From Candidatus Epulonipiscium sp. (GTDB lineage: Bacteria > Bacillota_A > Clostridia > Lachnospirales > Cellulosilyticaceae): a DNA stretch of 43,512 nt. Within the stretch, counting starts at the first letter, position 1. Each line of letters opens with the position of its first letter. The stretch is from the NCBI GenBank assembly GCA_012841565.1, contig DUUM01000438.1:1-43512 (forward strand), written 5' to 3'. A program made the position numbers and the translations under genes. Below the pieces are notes generated by a model. That model worked only from the letters and a program-made list of their open reading frames with translations, was not told the origin of the DNA and did no database searches. Shown piece by piece: positions 33,109 through 41,510 of the stretch.

Positions 33109-34337
33109 TGTGTCCCCTTTCGATTAATTCCATGTGCACAAAGCTTGGCCGTTGACAAAGCTGCTTGTATATTATAACCCCCTGTATCCCCATCAATATC
33201 TAGAACTTCACCTATAAAGTAGAGGTTCTTGCTAATTCTAGATTCCATGGTTGTTGGGTTGACTTGTTTCATGCTGATCCCACCAGTGGTGACCATAGCA
33301 ATATGATACCCCCCCATTTGGGAAATAGTTAAAGGACACGCCACTAATGATTTAACAATTAAACTACGGGTTTGCTTATTAATTTTACCACATTGCATTT
33401 CCTCAGGGATATTAATATGGGTTAAAATACCATCTAAAAGTCTTTTGGGTAAAGGTTGTTTTCTTAAAACTGTTTTAATCATTTCTTTACCACTACTATT
33501 AATCTCATCCAAAAGAGCCTTATTAAATGCTACTACATCCATTTCTTTAATAAAATTAAGACAAAGGATATCTTTACTTCTCATCCATCTTGAGTTATTG
33601 AGTATCCCAGGCCCTGATAATCCTTTATGGGTAAATAAGACATCACCCCTACACGCTTTGACCTTTTTACCCTCTCTCCAAATAGCAATGGGCAAATCGC
33701 TGATAGATATGCCTGCTAAATCTTTAAAAGGAAAGTCCTTTATTTCTACAGGGGTTAATGCTGGTAGTGGTTTAATAATTTGATGGCCTAAATCAGCCCC
33801 AAGTGTATAACCATCCCCCGTTGAGCCTGTTTTAGGATAAGACATTCCGCCTGTTGCCACAACAACAAACTCTCCGTTATAACGTTCCCTATTGGTCTCT
33901 ACTAGATATCCTTCTTGAACTTGTGATATCCGGGTTACTGGTTCACCATAATTTATAGTGACACCATACCTAGCACACTCTTTAAGCAAGAGATCTAAAA
34001 CATTTCTAGCACTACGGGTCTTGGGAAATATTTTCCCATTATCTAGGGATTCCATTTCTAACCCCAATTGTTCAAAAAAATAAACAGTGTCGCTATTTGT
34101 AAAAAATTGTAATGCCTTTTTTATATATTTATAATGATCACCATAATGATTAGCAAAATCTTCAATGCTACCATCTTGCGTAATATTACATTGACCTGAC
34201 CCAGAAAGAAGTAGCTTTTTACCAGCTACATTGTTTTTTTCTAGGACTATTACCTTTTTATTTTTGGATCCTAGGGCTATTGCTGCAAATAAGCCTGCTG
34301 GTCCTGAACCTACTATAATAACGTCATATCTCACCAC
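33105..34337 (-). CDS. NAD(P)/FAD-dependent oxidoreductase, BaiN/YhiN (HI0933) family
   Basis: A flavoprotein of about 410 residues. The N-terminal dinucleotide-binding motif is VIIVGSGPAGLFAAIALG at about residues 6-23, followed by VLEKN and GKKLLLSGSGQCNIT, the HI0933 signature. Near the centre is VVATGGMSYPKTGSTGDGY and near the C-terminus FIGEVLDIDGDTGGYNIQAA, both typical. Relatives include the bile-acid reductase BaiN; most members have no known substrate. The frame extends to a GTG at 34346, but the GGGGTGA ribosome site overlaps that codon, so I chose the GTG at 34337, 5 bp after the site. It lies 64 bp after mutY and overlaps uup by 4 bp. Confidence 0.9.
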   Translation of the reverse strand: MVRYDVIIVGSGPAGLFAAIALGSKNKKVIVLEKNNVAGKKLLLSGSGQCNITQDGSIEDFANHYGDHYKYIKKALQFFTNSDTVYFFEQLGLEMESLDNGKIFPKTRSARNVLDLLLKECARYGVTINYGEPVTRISQVQEGYLVETNRERYNGEFVVVATGGMSYPKTGSTGDGYTLGADLGHQIIKPLPALTPVEIKDFPFKDLAGISISDLPIAIWREGKKVKACRGDVLFTHKGLSGPGILNNSRWMRSKDILCLNFIKEMDVVAFNKALLDEINSSGKEMIKTVLRKQPLPKRLLDGILTHINIPEEMQCGKINKQTRSLIVKSLVACPLTISQMGGYHIAMVTTGGISMKQVNPTTMESRISKNLYFIGEVLDIDGDTGGYNIQAALSTAKLCAHGINRKGTQ

Positions 34338-34401
34338 TTTTATCACCCCATATTACAATTATTGCGTTCTTACTATTATAACATAGTTTGTAACCTTGTT
34401 T

Positions 34402-35475
34402 TTATATATTAAGCTGATCTAGGACTTTTTGAAAGGCTGTGGAGATAGCATAATTCTTAATTTCATCTTTCCCTAGCCAGAGCACACTCTTTTTATTATA
34501 CTCTGACTCTTCTTCCCTGCAAAAATCTGCTTTTTCCAAAGTTACATCCATCTGGTAAATCATCATTTTCCACGTCTTATGAGTAAATATATGGGTTACT
34601 TCACCAATCTTTTTAGATTGTCTTATTTTGAATTTATATTCCATTTCCACTTCTTTTAAAAGGTTCTTTTTAGCCTCCATCTGGCTACCACCTTCCACTA
34701 TTGGCAATCCCCATAACCCAGATAATAATCCTTTCTCATTTTTTATAAAGAGTATCTTATCATGGTTATTTAAAATTGCCACCCCCATATAGAGCGATTT
34801 GTTTTTAGGTTTCTTAGTTTTTACAGGCAATTGATCTTGTATGCTTAATTGATTTGCCTGACACTGATTTTGCAAGGGACACTCATTACATTTTGGATTT
34901 TGAGGTGTACAAACTAATGCACCCAGCTCCATGATTGCTTGATTAAAATGCCTAACATCCGCTGGTAAAATACTTTGAACTTTTTCCTCAAAAAATTTTT
35001 TTGTCTTTGGCATGGCAATATCATCCGTAATATTATATATTCTTGACATTACCCGCATAACATTCCCATCAACAGCAGGATATTTTAAGTTATAAGCAAT
35101 ACTAAGTACTGCCCCTGCTGTATAAGGACCAATTCCAGGTAATTTTAACGCTTGTTTATAATCTGCCGGAAATTCCCCTTCATAGACCTCTACAATTTCT
35201 TTAGCGCATTTGAGTAAATTTCTAGCCCTTGAGTAATACCCAAGCCCTGCCCATAATTTGTACACATCATCTTCACTGGCACTGGCAAGATCAAAAACTG
35301 TCGGAAACTCTTCCATAAACCTATTGTAGTAAGGAATGACCGTATTAACCTGGGTCTGTTGTAACATTACCTCTGAAATCCATATTCTATAGGGATCATT
35401 ATTCTCTCTAAAGGGCAATGCCCTATGATTTAAGGCGTACCATTCTAGTAAGTTTTGTTGTATAATTTCTGTCAA
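34402..35475 (-). CDS. mutY: Adenine DNA glycosylase MutY
   Basis: A 357-residue enzyme that removes adenine mispaired with 8-oxoguanine. Motifs: SEVMLQQTQV with the catalytic Glu near residue 35, LPGIGPYTAGAVLSIAY helix-hairpin-helix near 110-126 followed by PAVDGNVMRV with the catalytic Asp, and the iron-sulfur cysteines in C-x6-C-x2-C-x5-C (CTPQNPKCNECPLQNQC, about 190-206). The C-terminal third is the NUDIX-like 8-oxoG recognition domain. The start is TTG at 35475 with an AAAGGGG site 7 bp upstream; it overlaps the lysR stop (TTGA). The unusual start and overlap suggest coupling to the regulator gene. Confidence 0.95.
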   Translation of the reverse strand: MTEIIQQNLLEWYALNHRALPFRENNDPYRIWISEVMLQQTQVNTVIPYYNRFMEEFPTVFDLASASEDDVYKLWAGLGYYSRARNLLKCAKEIVEVYEGEFPADYKQALKLPGIGPYTAGAVLSIAYNLKYPAVDGNVMRVMSRIYNITDDIAMPKTKKFFEEKVQSILPADVRHFNQAIMELGALVCTPQNPKCNECPLQNQCQANQLSIQDQLPVKTKKPKNKSLYMGVAILNNHDKILFIKNEKGLLSGLWGLPIVEGGSQMEAKKNLLKEVEMEYKFKIRQSKKIGEVTHIFTHKTWKMMIYQMDVTLEKADFCREEESEYNKKSVLWLGKDEIKNYAISTAFQKVLDQLNI

Positions 35476-36374
35476 TTCAATTCCCCTTTGTTTGTATGAG
35501 TTAGTATTTCTAAAAATTTAGTTGAAGCTGGAGATAGTGATACGCTTTTTAAAAAACAATAGCCAATACTTCTTTTTGGAATCTCGTTATCAAGTTTAAT
35601 TTTATATAATCGGCCATCTTGTAAGTATTCCCCACAGAATTCTTGGGTGACACAGGCTATGCCCAAATTTATTTTTGCAAACTCTAATAACAGATCATGA
35701 GATCCAAGTTCAATTTCCGGATTCATTTTAAGCCCCTTTGATAACATATATTTCTCTACATATAGCCTAGAATTAGAATTTTTTTCAAGTAATATAAGTG
35801 GCCATTTTACAAGCTCTTGCAAACTTAAAAATTCAGGAATCTTATCTTTATACTGCTCTCCGCAAACAAAGATATCATGAACATCCATACATTTTGCTAC
35901 GATAAATGCTGGGTCCTTTAGAGGCAAGTTACAAATGGCTATATCAACCTTTCCTGATTTTAGCATTGTAGCAAGTTCGGGTGTTGTGCGGTTAATTATT
36001 TTAAGTTTAATATTAGGATATTTATTATGGAATATTTCTAAGTACGGCAATAAATAATATCTAGATATAGTATCTCCAACGCCTATTTGCAAATCCCCCA
36101 TCATTAAACTCTTGGAATCCCTAATTTTTTGTTCACCGGCATCAATTAGATTAATAGCCGAACTTATATACTCATACAATAGCTTCCCTTCATTGGTAAC
36201 CATAACCCCCCTAGATGTCCTTGTAAACAAGCGTATTCCTAATTTTTCTTCTAACTGCATAATAGCTTGGCTAACGGCTGGCTGCGTCATATAAAGCGCC
36301 TTAGCAGCCTTGGAGAAGTTTTCGTATTCTACTACTTCTGTAAAAATTTTATATAAACCTAATCGGTTTACCAT
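35472..36374 (-). CDS. LysR-family transcriptional regulator
   Basis: A 300-residue regulator of normal LysR length. The N-terminal winged helix contains LYKIFTEVVEYENFSKAAKA, MTQPAVSQAIMQLEEKLG and RLFTRTSRGVMVTNEG (residues 7-65). The rest is the effector-binding domain of the periplasmic-binding-protein fold (GDLQIGVGDTISRYYLLPYL onward). It resembles the CysL/CbbR-like part of the family; the effector is unknown. The ATG at 36374 has a strong AAGGAGG site. It overlaps mutY by 4 bp and is divergent from the CofE-like gene. A dyad in the shared 162-bp spacer (36418-36439) overlaps the CofE-like promoter, the usual place for control of the divergent neighbour. Confidence 0.92.
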   Translation of the reverse strand: MVNRLGLYKIFTEVVEYENFSKAAKALYMTQPAVSQAIMQLEEKLGIRLFTRTSRGVMVTNEGKLLYEYISSAINLIDAGEQKIRDSKSLMMGDLQIGVGDTISRYYLLPYLEIFHNKYPNIKLKIINRTTPELATMLKSGKVDIAICNLPLKDPAFIVAKCMDVHDIFVCGEQYKDKIPEFLSLQELVKWPLILLEKNSNSRLYVEKYMLSKGLKMNPEIELGSHDLLLEFAKINLGIACVTQEFCGEYLQDGRLYKIKLDNEIPKRSIGYCFLKSVSLSPASTKFLEILTHTNKGELN

Positions 36375-36411
36375 ATAAGTCCTCCTTATATCAGTTATCT
36401 TATCTTGTTAT

Positions 36412-36441
36412 TTTACTTATACCACAAAACTAGTGTATAGT
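36412..36441 (+). promoter_or_regulatory. Promoter of the CofE-like gene with overlapping dyad
   Basis: TTTACT (36412-36417), 18-bp spacer and TATAGT (36436-36441). The imperfect dyad TATACCAC / GTGTATA (36418-36439) fills the spacer and enters the -10. This is a plausible LysR-type binding site. Confidence 0.5.
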
Positions 36442-36536
36442 ATAGGTAAAGCGCAAATGTTTCATACTAAAATCAAGATGGAAATGTAAGATCTAGTCAT
36501 TCATATAAAGTTCATAAGCTAAAGGAGATGTTTTGC

Positions 36537-37730
36537 ATGGGAAGAATGGTAGGAACAATTTCAAGAGGTATTCGCACCCCTATTTTTAAAGAAGGGGATC
36601 ATGTTCCAAGCATGGTTGTAGAGAGTGTTTTAAAGGCTGCAGAGTCAGAGGGCTTTGAAATTCAAGATAAAGACGTTGTCAGTGTAACAGAGTCCGTTGT
36701 TGCAAGAGCCCAAGGAAACTACGCAGATATTAGTGCGATTTCTAAAGATATCACTGCCAAATTTGGTGATGATACGATCGGTCTTGTGTTTCCGATTTTA
36801 AGCCGTAATCGCTTTTCACTTTGCCTTAAAGGTATTGCACAAGGGGCTAAAAAAATTGTACTTATGCTAAGTTACCCTGGTGATGAAGTTGGCAATCATC
36901 TAATAGATCTTGATATGCTTGATGAGCAGGATGTAAATCCTTGGACAGATACCCTTACTGAAGCAGACTTCCGTAAACATTTTGGATACCCAAAACACGC
37001 CTTTACTGGAATGGATTATATCGCTTATTATAAATCCATTATGGAAGAAGCCGGTACTGAGTGTGAGATTATCTTATCTAACAACCCACGTACTATATTA
37101 GAATATACAAAATCAGTATTGGTTTGTGATATTCATACGAGAGCTAGAACAAAAAGAATTATAACTGAAAACGGTGCTCTTAAGGTTTTTGGTCTTGATG
37201 ATATTTTAGCTGAGTCAATTGATGGTAACGGTTATAATAAAGATTATGGTCTTTTAGGTTCTAACCTTGCAACTGATAATAGTCTCAAGCTATTCCCTAG
37301 AGACTGCCAAACAATTGTTGATGAGATTCAAGCTATTTTCAAAGAAAAAACAGGTAAACATGTAGAAGTTATGGTCTACGGCGATGGCGCCTTTAAAGAC
37401 CCTATTGGCAAAATTTGGGAACTAGCTGATCCTGTTGTTTCCCCAGGATTCACAAAGGGACTTGAGGGTAAACCAAATGAAATTAAGTTAAAATATCTTG
37501 CTGATAATAACTTTGCTCATCTAAAAGGTAAAGAACTGCAAGATGCCCTATATAACTATATTAATGATCGAAAAAACAAAAATGATGACGCCAAAGAATC
37601 TATGGGGACCACTCCTAGAAGGCTTACGGATCTGATTGGTTCATTATCTGATTTAACCTCAGGTAGTGGTGATAAAGGAACTCCTGTTGTTTATATTCAG
37701 GGGTACTTCGACAGTTATATTGGTTACTAA
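36537..37730 (+). CDS. CofE-like protein (coenzyme F420-0:L-glutamate ligase family)
   Basis: A 397-residue protein. It begins GRMVGTISRGIRTPIFKEGD and has DVVSVTESVVARAQGNYADI at about 50-70, then an extended body with NPRTILEYTKSVLVCDIHTR, GLLGSNLATDNSLKLFP and EVMVYGDGAFKDPIGKIWELADP. In archaea and actinobacteria CofE adds glutamates to coenzyme F420. Firmicutes like this one are not known to make F420, and many carry this longer relative with unknown substrate, perhaps another gamma-glutamyl ligation. The frame could start at the ATG at 36528, but that overlaps the AAAGGAG site; the ATG at 36537 is 9 bp after it and is preferred. It is divergent from a LysR gene and ends in a bidirectional terminator. 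Confidence 0.85.
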   Translation: MGRMVGTISRGIRTPIFKEGDHVPSMVVESVLKAAESEGFEIQDKDVVSVTESVVARAQGNYADISAISKDITAKFGDDTIGLVFPILSRNRFSLCLKGIAQGAKKIVLMLSYPGDEVGNHLIDLDMLDEQDVNPWTDTLTEADFRKHFGYPKHAFTGMDYIAYYKSIMEEAGTECEIILSNNPRTILEYTKSVLVCDIHTRARTKRIITENGALKVFGLDDILAESIDGNGYNKDYGLLGSNLATDNSLKLFPRDCQTIVDEIQAIFKEKTGKHVEVMVYGDGAFKDPIGKIWELADPVVSPGFTKGLEGKPNEIKLKYLADNNFAHLKGKELQDALYNYINDRKNKNDDAKESMGTTPRRLTDLIGSLSDLTSGSGDKGTPVVYIQGYFDSYIGY

Positions 37731-37745
37731 TAAATAATGATACCT

Positions 37746-37799
37746 AAAAAGCATCTTAAACCCTGTATTAATAGACTTAGGGGCTTAAGATGCTTTTTT
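37746..37799. terminator. Bidirectional terminator between the CofE-like gene and ydjI
   Basis: Fourteen-bp arms (37746-37759 and 37785-37798) with a T-run on each strand and an inner CCC/GGG pair. It serves both convergent genes. Confidence 0.88.
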
Positions 37800-37816
37800 G
37801 TATCCAAAGGTTATTA

Positions 37817-38809
37817 TTATGCTAGCTTATTCCCACAGTTTGGGCAAAAGTTGGCTTCTCCTGATTTTTGGCCACACTGTGGACAAAAATTAGGCTTCTC
37901 ACCGCCACTATCTTGAGAATTGTTTTGATTTTGGTTCTGATTCTGGTTCTGGTTTTGACTTGTATTTTGGTTCATATTTTGCATCATTTGATTAGCTACA
38001 TTCATACCCATCATCATACCAGCCATATCTCCAGCTACTCCCCCGCCTTGCATCTTCCCCGTGGCCATGCCATCTACCATTGATACTTGTTGATATTTCC
38101 CCACATCACCAATCATGCTATGAGAAGCTGTTTTATTGATCATTGCTTGGATTTCTTCCGGGTAGCTAAAGCTCATTACATTAAAGGAGATAATAGTAAT
38201 ACCATTCTTAAGCATATCCATATCTAAATCTTCTTGAATTCCTTTTGAAATATCAAAGGCATTGGCCTGAAGGTTAAACATATCTTTTCCTTCTCTAGAT
38301 ATCCATTTCATCAGTAATTGATCTAAAACAGAAGTAATACGTAGTTTAACATCTTCAACTAAATAACTCTCTTTAATCCCTGCGACTTTATCGATTAAAG
38401 CAACATAATCTTTCACTTTAAAATTAAATGTACCATTAGCACGGATAGGCATACCACCCGGAAGTCCTGGTGCTGGAAGAAGAATTGCATTTTTAGTACC
38501 CCATTTAACCATAAACTCTTTAGTATTTACAAAAAGAATTTCTGCTCTCATACCACTGTTAAATCCAAATTTAAATCCTTTTAAAGTTGATAAAAACGGA
38601 ATGATTTGAGTTTCTATATCATAACTACCCTCATCTTCAAAAATTCCTTCAATTTTACCATTATTTAAAAATATGGCATCTTGTCCGGGTCTAATAATTA
38701 ATTTACTTCCTTTTTTAATTTCCCGGTTACTCCATTTCCAGAAAATCATATCCTCACGAAATTCTTCCCACTCAACGACATTGGCTAATTCTTTTTTAAA
38801 AAATGACAT
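37817..38809 (-). CDS. ydjI: YdjI-like SPFH-domain protein with C-terminal zinc ribbon
   Basis: A 330-residue protein. Residues about 20-230 form an SPFH/prohibitin-like domain (IIRPGQDAIFLNNGKIEGIF, later FKVKDYVALIDKV and MDMLKNGITIISFNVMSFSYP). Then follow a Gly/Met-rich stretch, an Asn-Gln repeat tract and a terminal zinc ribbon CPQCG...CPNCG. There is no membrane segment, unlike classic flotillins. This matches Bacillus YdjI, which is recruited to the membrane with PspA in the sigma-W response. The ATG at 38809 has an AAAGGA site. It is the last gene of the pspA-ydjG-ydjH-ydjI cluster. Confidence 0.9.
   Translation of the reverse strand: MSFFKKELANVVEWEEFREDMIFWKWSNREIKKGSKLIIRPGQDAIFLNNGKIEGIFEDEGSYDIETQIIPFLSTLKGFKFGFNSGMRAEILFVNTKEFMVKWGTKNAILLPAPGLPGGMPIRANGTFNFKVKDYVALIDKVAGIKESYLVEDVKLRITSVLDQLLMKWISREGKDMFNLQANAFDISKGIQEDLDMDMLKNGITIISFNVMSFSYPEEIQAMINKTASHSMIGDVGKYQQVSMVDGMATGKMQGGGVAGDMAGMMMGMNVANQMMQNMNQNTSQNQNQNQNQNQNNSQDSGGEKPNFCPQCGQKSGEANFCPNCGNKLA
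37918..37968. repeat. Hexamer-rich tract coding Asn-Gln repeats in ydjI
   Basis: The coding strand repeats units like CAGAAC and CAAAAC, giving about six NQ pairs. Units are 6 bp, so copy-number change would keep the frame but alter linker length between the SPFH domain and the zinc ribbon. Confidence 0.7.
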
Positions 38810-38869
38810 TTATAATCAGTCCTTTCAGTTTAATTACAATTAATAACGTTATCACTCGTAAGTTTTAAG

Positions 38870-39685
38870 CTAAAATTTACCTCGGCTTCCGCTATGAGAG
38901 TGGCCACCACCTGATATGCCGCCACCTCCGCCAAAACCACTTCCCCCACCCGAGCTTTTATTGGATGGCTTTTTAATTTTAGTTGTTGTTGTTCTAATAT
39001 AGTCATCTCGCCTTTCAATAACGCTAGAATGACTAGGATCACGGTATGTTCCTTCATTAACGGTCATTTTTCCACTTGATTTATAGGCCATGGTTCCTAC
39101 AACGCCTCCACCAACTACTAGAGAAAGAACTAATTGCAACCATATATTAAAGATAGGCGAATTTGGATTTACTCCTGGCCTATATCCCATGTATTTAGAT
39201 GATGTTTTAATAAAAGAACCAAATGCTTTATAGTAATTTCCATCCGATAATTCTGGTGTTATTTTTCTTCTAACTAAATCACTTCGCTGATTATCTAAAA
39301 ACTTCTCGCCTTTGTAAAAGCCTGCTACATAGACATCTCGCGCTCCCATATCAAGGGTTAGAATGACTGTATTGCCATGTTGTTTATCATATCCTAGCCC
39401 GTTTTCATCGTAAAAGTCTTCCATATATTTAACGATATCCTTACCATCAGCATCGTTACTTGTAAGAACAACAAAATCTGTTTCCTTTTTTCTACTATGT
39501 TTTTCAGCTAAGGCTTCTAGATTTCTTACTTCTTCTGGGCTTAGTAATTGTGCAAAATCATAAATCCTTTGTTTTGCAGTTGCAGCTAACACAGTTTGGT
39601 TAGAGATAAGAGGAATTAGTATAAATAAGGAAACGATAAAAATACTTAACCTTAAGTATCTTTTGGTATGATGCTTAGTTACCAT
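38870..39685 (-). CDS. ydjH: YdjH-like TPM-domain membrane protein
   Basis: A 271-residue protein with a signal-like N-terminus (LRLSIFIVSLFILIPLISN, about 11-29, ending LAATA), an external TPM domain (about 38-155: YDFAQLLSPEEVRNLEALAEKH, DFVVLTSND, GNTVILTLDMGARDVYVAGF), a second membrane helix near 180-203 (FNIWLQLVLSLVVGGGVVG), and a cytoplasmic tail ending in a Gly/Ser-rich SGGGSGFGGGGG segment. This is the layout of Bacillus YdjH. TPM domains are linked to membrane-protein quality control in photosystem repair. The ATG at 39685 has GGGAGG and overlaps the ydjG stop by 7 bp. Confidence 0.88.
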   Translation of the reverse strand: MVTKHHTKRYLRLSIFIVSLFILIPLISNQTVLAATAKQRIYDFAQLLSPEEVRNLEALAEKHSRKKETDFVVLTSNDADGKDIVKYMEDFYDENGLGYDKQHGNTVILTLDMGARDVYVAGFYKGEKFLDNQRSDLVRRKITPELSDGNYYKAFGSFIKTSSKYMGYRPGVNPNSPIFNIWLQLVLSLVVGGGVVGTMAYKSSGKMTVNEGTYRDPSHSSVIERRDDYIRTTTTKIKKPSNKSSGGGSGFGGGGGISGGGHSHSGSRGKF

Positions 39686-40707
39686 AATCTACCTCCCATA
39701 ATCAATGAAATAATCTTCAAAACAGCAAAAGTACCTATTGAAATACCGCCAAACCAAGATGCAATCTTACCCGTACTAAGGGGTGGTTTCCCAACAATTT
39801 TACCCGTTTGTCCGTTCATAGCAAAGGTATGCTCTGATTTTTCGTAGTCATAAACTACCATCCAAACTGGCAGTAATGTATAATAGGCATGTTTATCCTT
39901 TGTATCCATGTTTTTTTGGGTATGACTAACTGTGCTATACCCTGAAATTGTAGAATTTACGTAGGTATCTGAGTACCTTTTTATTCTTTCTGTAATTCTT
40001 GGTAACAATCCTTTTGAATCATAGTTGTATTTTTCTGCTATATACCCTGCTAGATAGGGTGTGTTAAAATCCTTTAATTGGCCGTAGTCATAGGGTTCTA
40101 ATTTATCCATTAAGTCATCATTCATCTTTTCTGATGCATCAACTGGTACCTTTATGTAGTTTAGGTCAACATTTCTATAAACATCATAGTATTTCGTTTC
40201 TGTATAGATATAATTCCCACTGGTATAGGTTCTTGTTGTGGTAGCTGTTGCATTAACTTGAACTTTACTATTGATATCATATAACCAAAAAGGAACGTAC
40301 ATGCCTGTAATACTTTTAATCCGATCTGCCGTTATAAATCCTCTTGGTGTTAGACGGCCATTTTTACACCATTTTCGAAAAGCATCCATAGCCTGTTCTT
40401 TGCTAATGGTAAAAGGAATAACTTTAGTTGGGGCTAATTCACCAGCTACCCTATCTCCTAAAACAACTCCTGCACCGCAAAAACTACATGTTGTTGCCAC
40501 TGTATCTAAATCCGTTACTAATACTGCCCCGCAGTTTCTGCAGTTATATTCATTGGTATCTTCCGCAGAAAACACGCGTCTCACAAACTCTTTTGGAAAG
40601 CTTTCTATATCATCTTGCCTTCCGCAGCTATGACAAGATAACATACCAGAGCTACTATCAAAAACCATATCTGCACCGCAACTAGGACATTTATAATGTA
40701 ATACCAC
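39679..40707 (-). CDS. ydjG: YdjG-like double zinc-ribbon membrane protein
   Basis: About 342 residues. Two zinc ribbons open the protein: YKCPSCGADMVFDSSSGMLSC with CHSCG, and YNCRNCGAVLV with TTCSFCGAG. A long soluble region with VIPFTISKEQAMDAFRKWCK and MYVPFWLYDINSKV follows, and a membrane helix ends it (IASWFGGISIGTFAVLKIISLI). This matches Bacillus YdjG, a PspA-network anchor. The frame runs to an ATG at 40737 that has no ribosome site and is preceded by a hairpin. I chose the GTG at 40707, about 7 bp after GGGGTGA; a TTG at 40713 is a weaker option. Confidence 0.88.
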   Translation of the reverse strand: MVLHYKCPSCGADMVFDSSSGMLSCHSCGRQDDIESFPKEFVRRVFSAEDTNEYNCRNCGAVLVTDLDTVATTCSFCGAGVVLGDRVAGELAPTKVIPFTISKEQAMDAFRKWCKNGRLTPRGFITADRIKSITGMYVPFWLYDINSKVQVNATATTTRTYTSGNYIYTETKYYDVYRNVDLNYIKVPVDASEKMNDDLMDKLEPYDYGQLKDFNTPYLAGYIAEKYNYDSKGLLPRITERIKRYSDTYVNSTISGYSTVSHTQKNMDTKDKHAYYTLLPVWMVVYDYEKSEHTFAMNGQTGKIVGKPPLSTGKIASWFGGISIGTFAVLKIISLIMGGRLW

Positions 40708-40745
40708 TATCAATTCACCCCTTTTATGTATAATCATTATAGAGA

Positions 40746-40769
40746 AAGCTGTAGTTTTAGCTACAGCTT
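40746..40769 (-). terminator. Intergenic hairpin (attenuator) between pspA and ydjG
   Basis: Nine-bp arms AAGCTGTAG and CTACAGCTT with a 6-nt loop. The downstream T content is low (TTTCTCTATAAT), so partial termination or 3'-end protection of pspA mRNA is more likely than full termination. Confidence 0.55.
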
Positions 40770-40780
40770 CTATTGAACTA

Positions 40781-41455
40781 TTATTCTTTATTTAGACTTG
40801 CTTTTAGGGCTTCTAGTTCGCTATCTACATCAGTCGTTGCTGCATACTTAGCAGTTAAATCTTTAATATCATCTTTATTACCTGCATTTAGCTCCGCCAT
40901 TGCACTAGCCTGATCAAGGGCCTTATTTGCTTTTTGTTCCATTCTATCAAAAGCCGCCATAGAGCTATTAGCACTATCCACTGAGGAGCCGATTTTATTG
41001 ATTCGCTCCTGAGTTTTAGCCACTGCCATTTTACCTTTAATTATATCTTTTCTAGACTCTAGTGCCCCAATATCTGTTACGAGTTTATCATGCATTTGTC
41101 TCATTTGAAGCGCATTAGCACTTGCAAGTGTGTATGCTTCTTCTAGGCCAGTTTCTTTGCTTGTTAAAGCAGCCTTGCTTTCTAAAAATCTTCTTGCATC
41201 ATCTTCATTACCTGCTTCTAATGCTTTAACGGCGTAGGCTTGCATTTTAATAATATCTGTTTCACATTCATTAAGTGCTCTTTTTGATCTTTGCTCTTCA
41301 GCCATAATTGAGGCTGTTTCCGCCTTTACTTTACCTAAATCATTGTTTAAATTTCTTAAGTACTGATCAATCATCTTTTCTGGATCTTCCACTTTATCTA
41401 ACATTGCGTTAATATTACTTGACATAATATCTTTAAATCTTGCTATTATTGACAT
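40781..41455 (-). CDS. pspA: Phage-shock protein A homologue (PspA/IM30/LiaH family)
   Basis: A 224-residue, almost wholly helical protein. The N-terminal amphipathic helix SIIARFKDIMSSNINAMLDKVEDP is the membrane-stress sensor, followed by PEKMIDQYLRNLNNDLGKVKAE and two long coiled-coil helices to about residue 180. These proteins form ESCRT-III-like rings that stabilise damaged membranes. The ATG at 41455 follows AGGGGG. Cotranscription with ydjGHI is expected from Bacillus, where the set is sigma-W controlled; I saw no clear sigma-W or sigma-A boxes in the 55 bp upstream, so read-through from the lipoprotein gene is possible. Confidence 0.93.
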   Translation of the reverse strand: MSIIARFKDIMSSNINAMLDKVEDPEKMIDQYLRNLNNDLGKVKAETASIMAEEQRSKRALNECETDIIKMQAYAVKALEAGNEDDARRFLESKAALTSKETGLEEAYTLASANALQMRQMHDKLVTDIGALESRKDIIKGKMAVAKTQERINKIGSSVDSANSSMAAFDRMEQKANKALDQASAMAELNAGNKDDIKDLTAKYAATTDVDSELEALKASLNKE

Positions 41456-41510
41456 TTTATTTCCCCCTGTAGTTTTAATATATTCTTATATCTATGGTAA
41501 CATAACTCTT

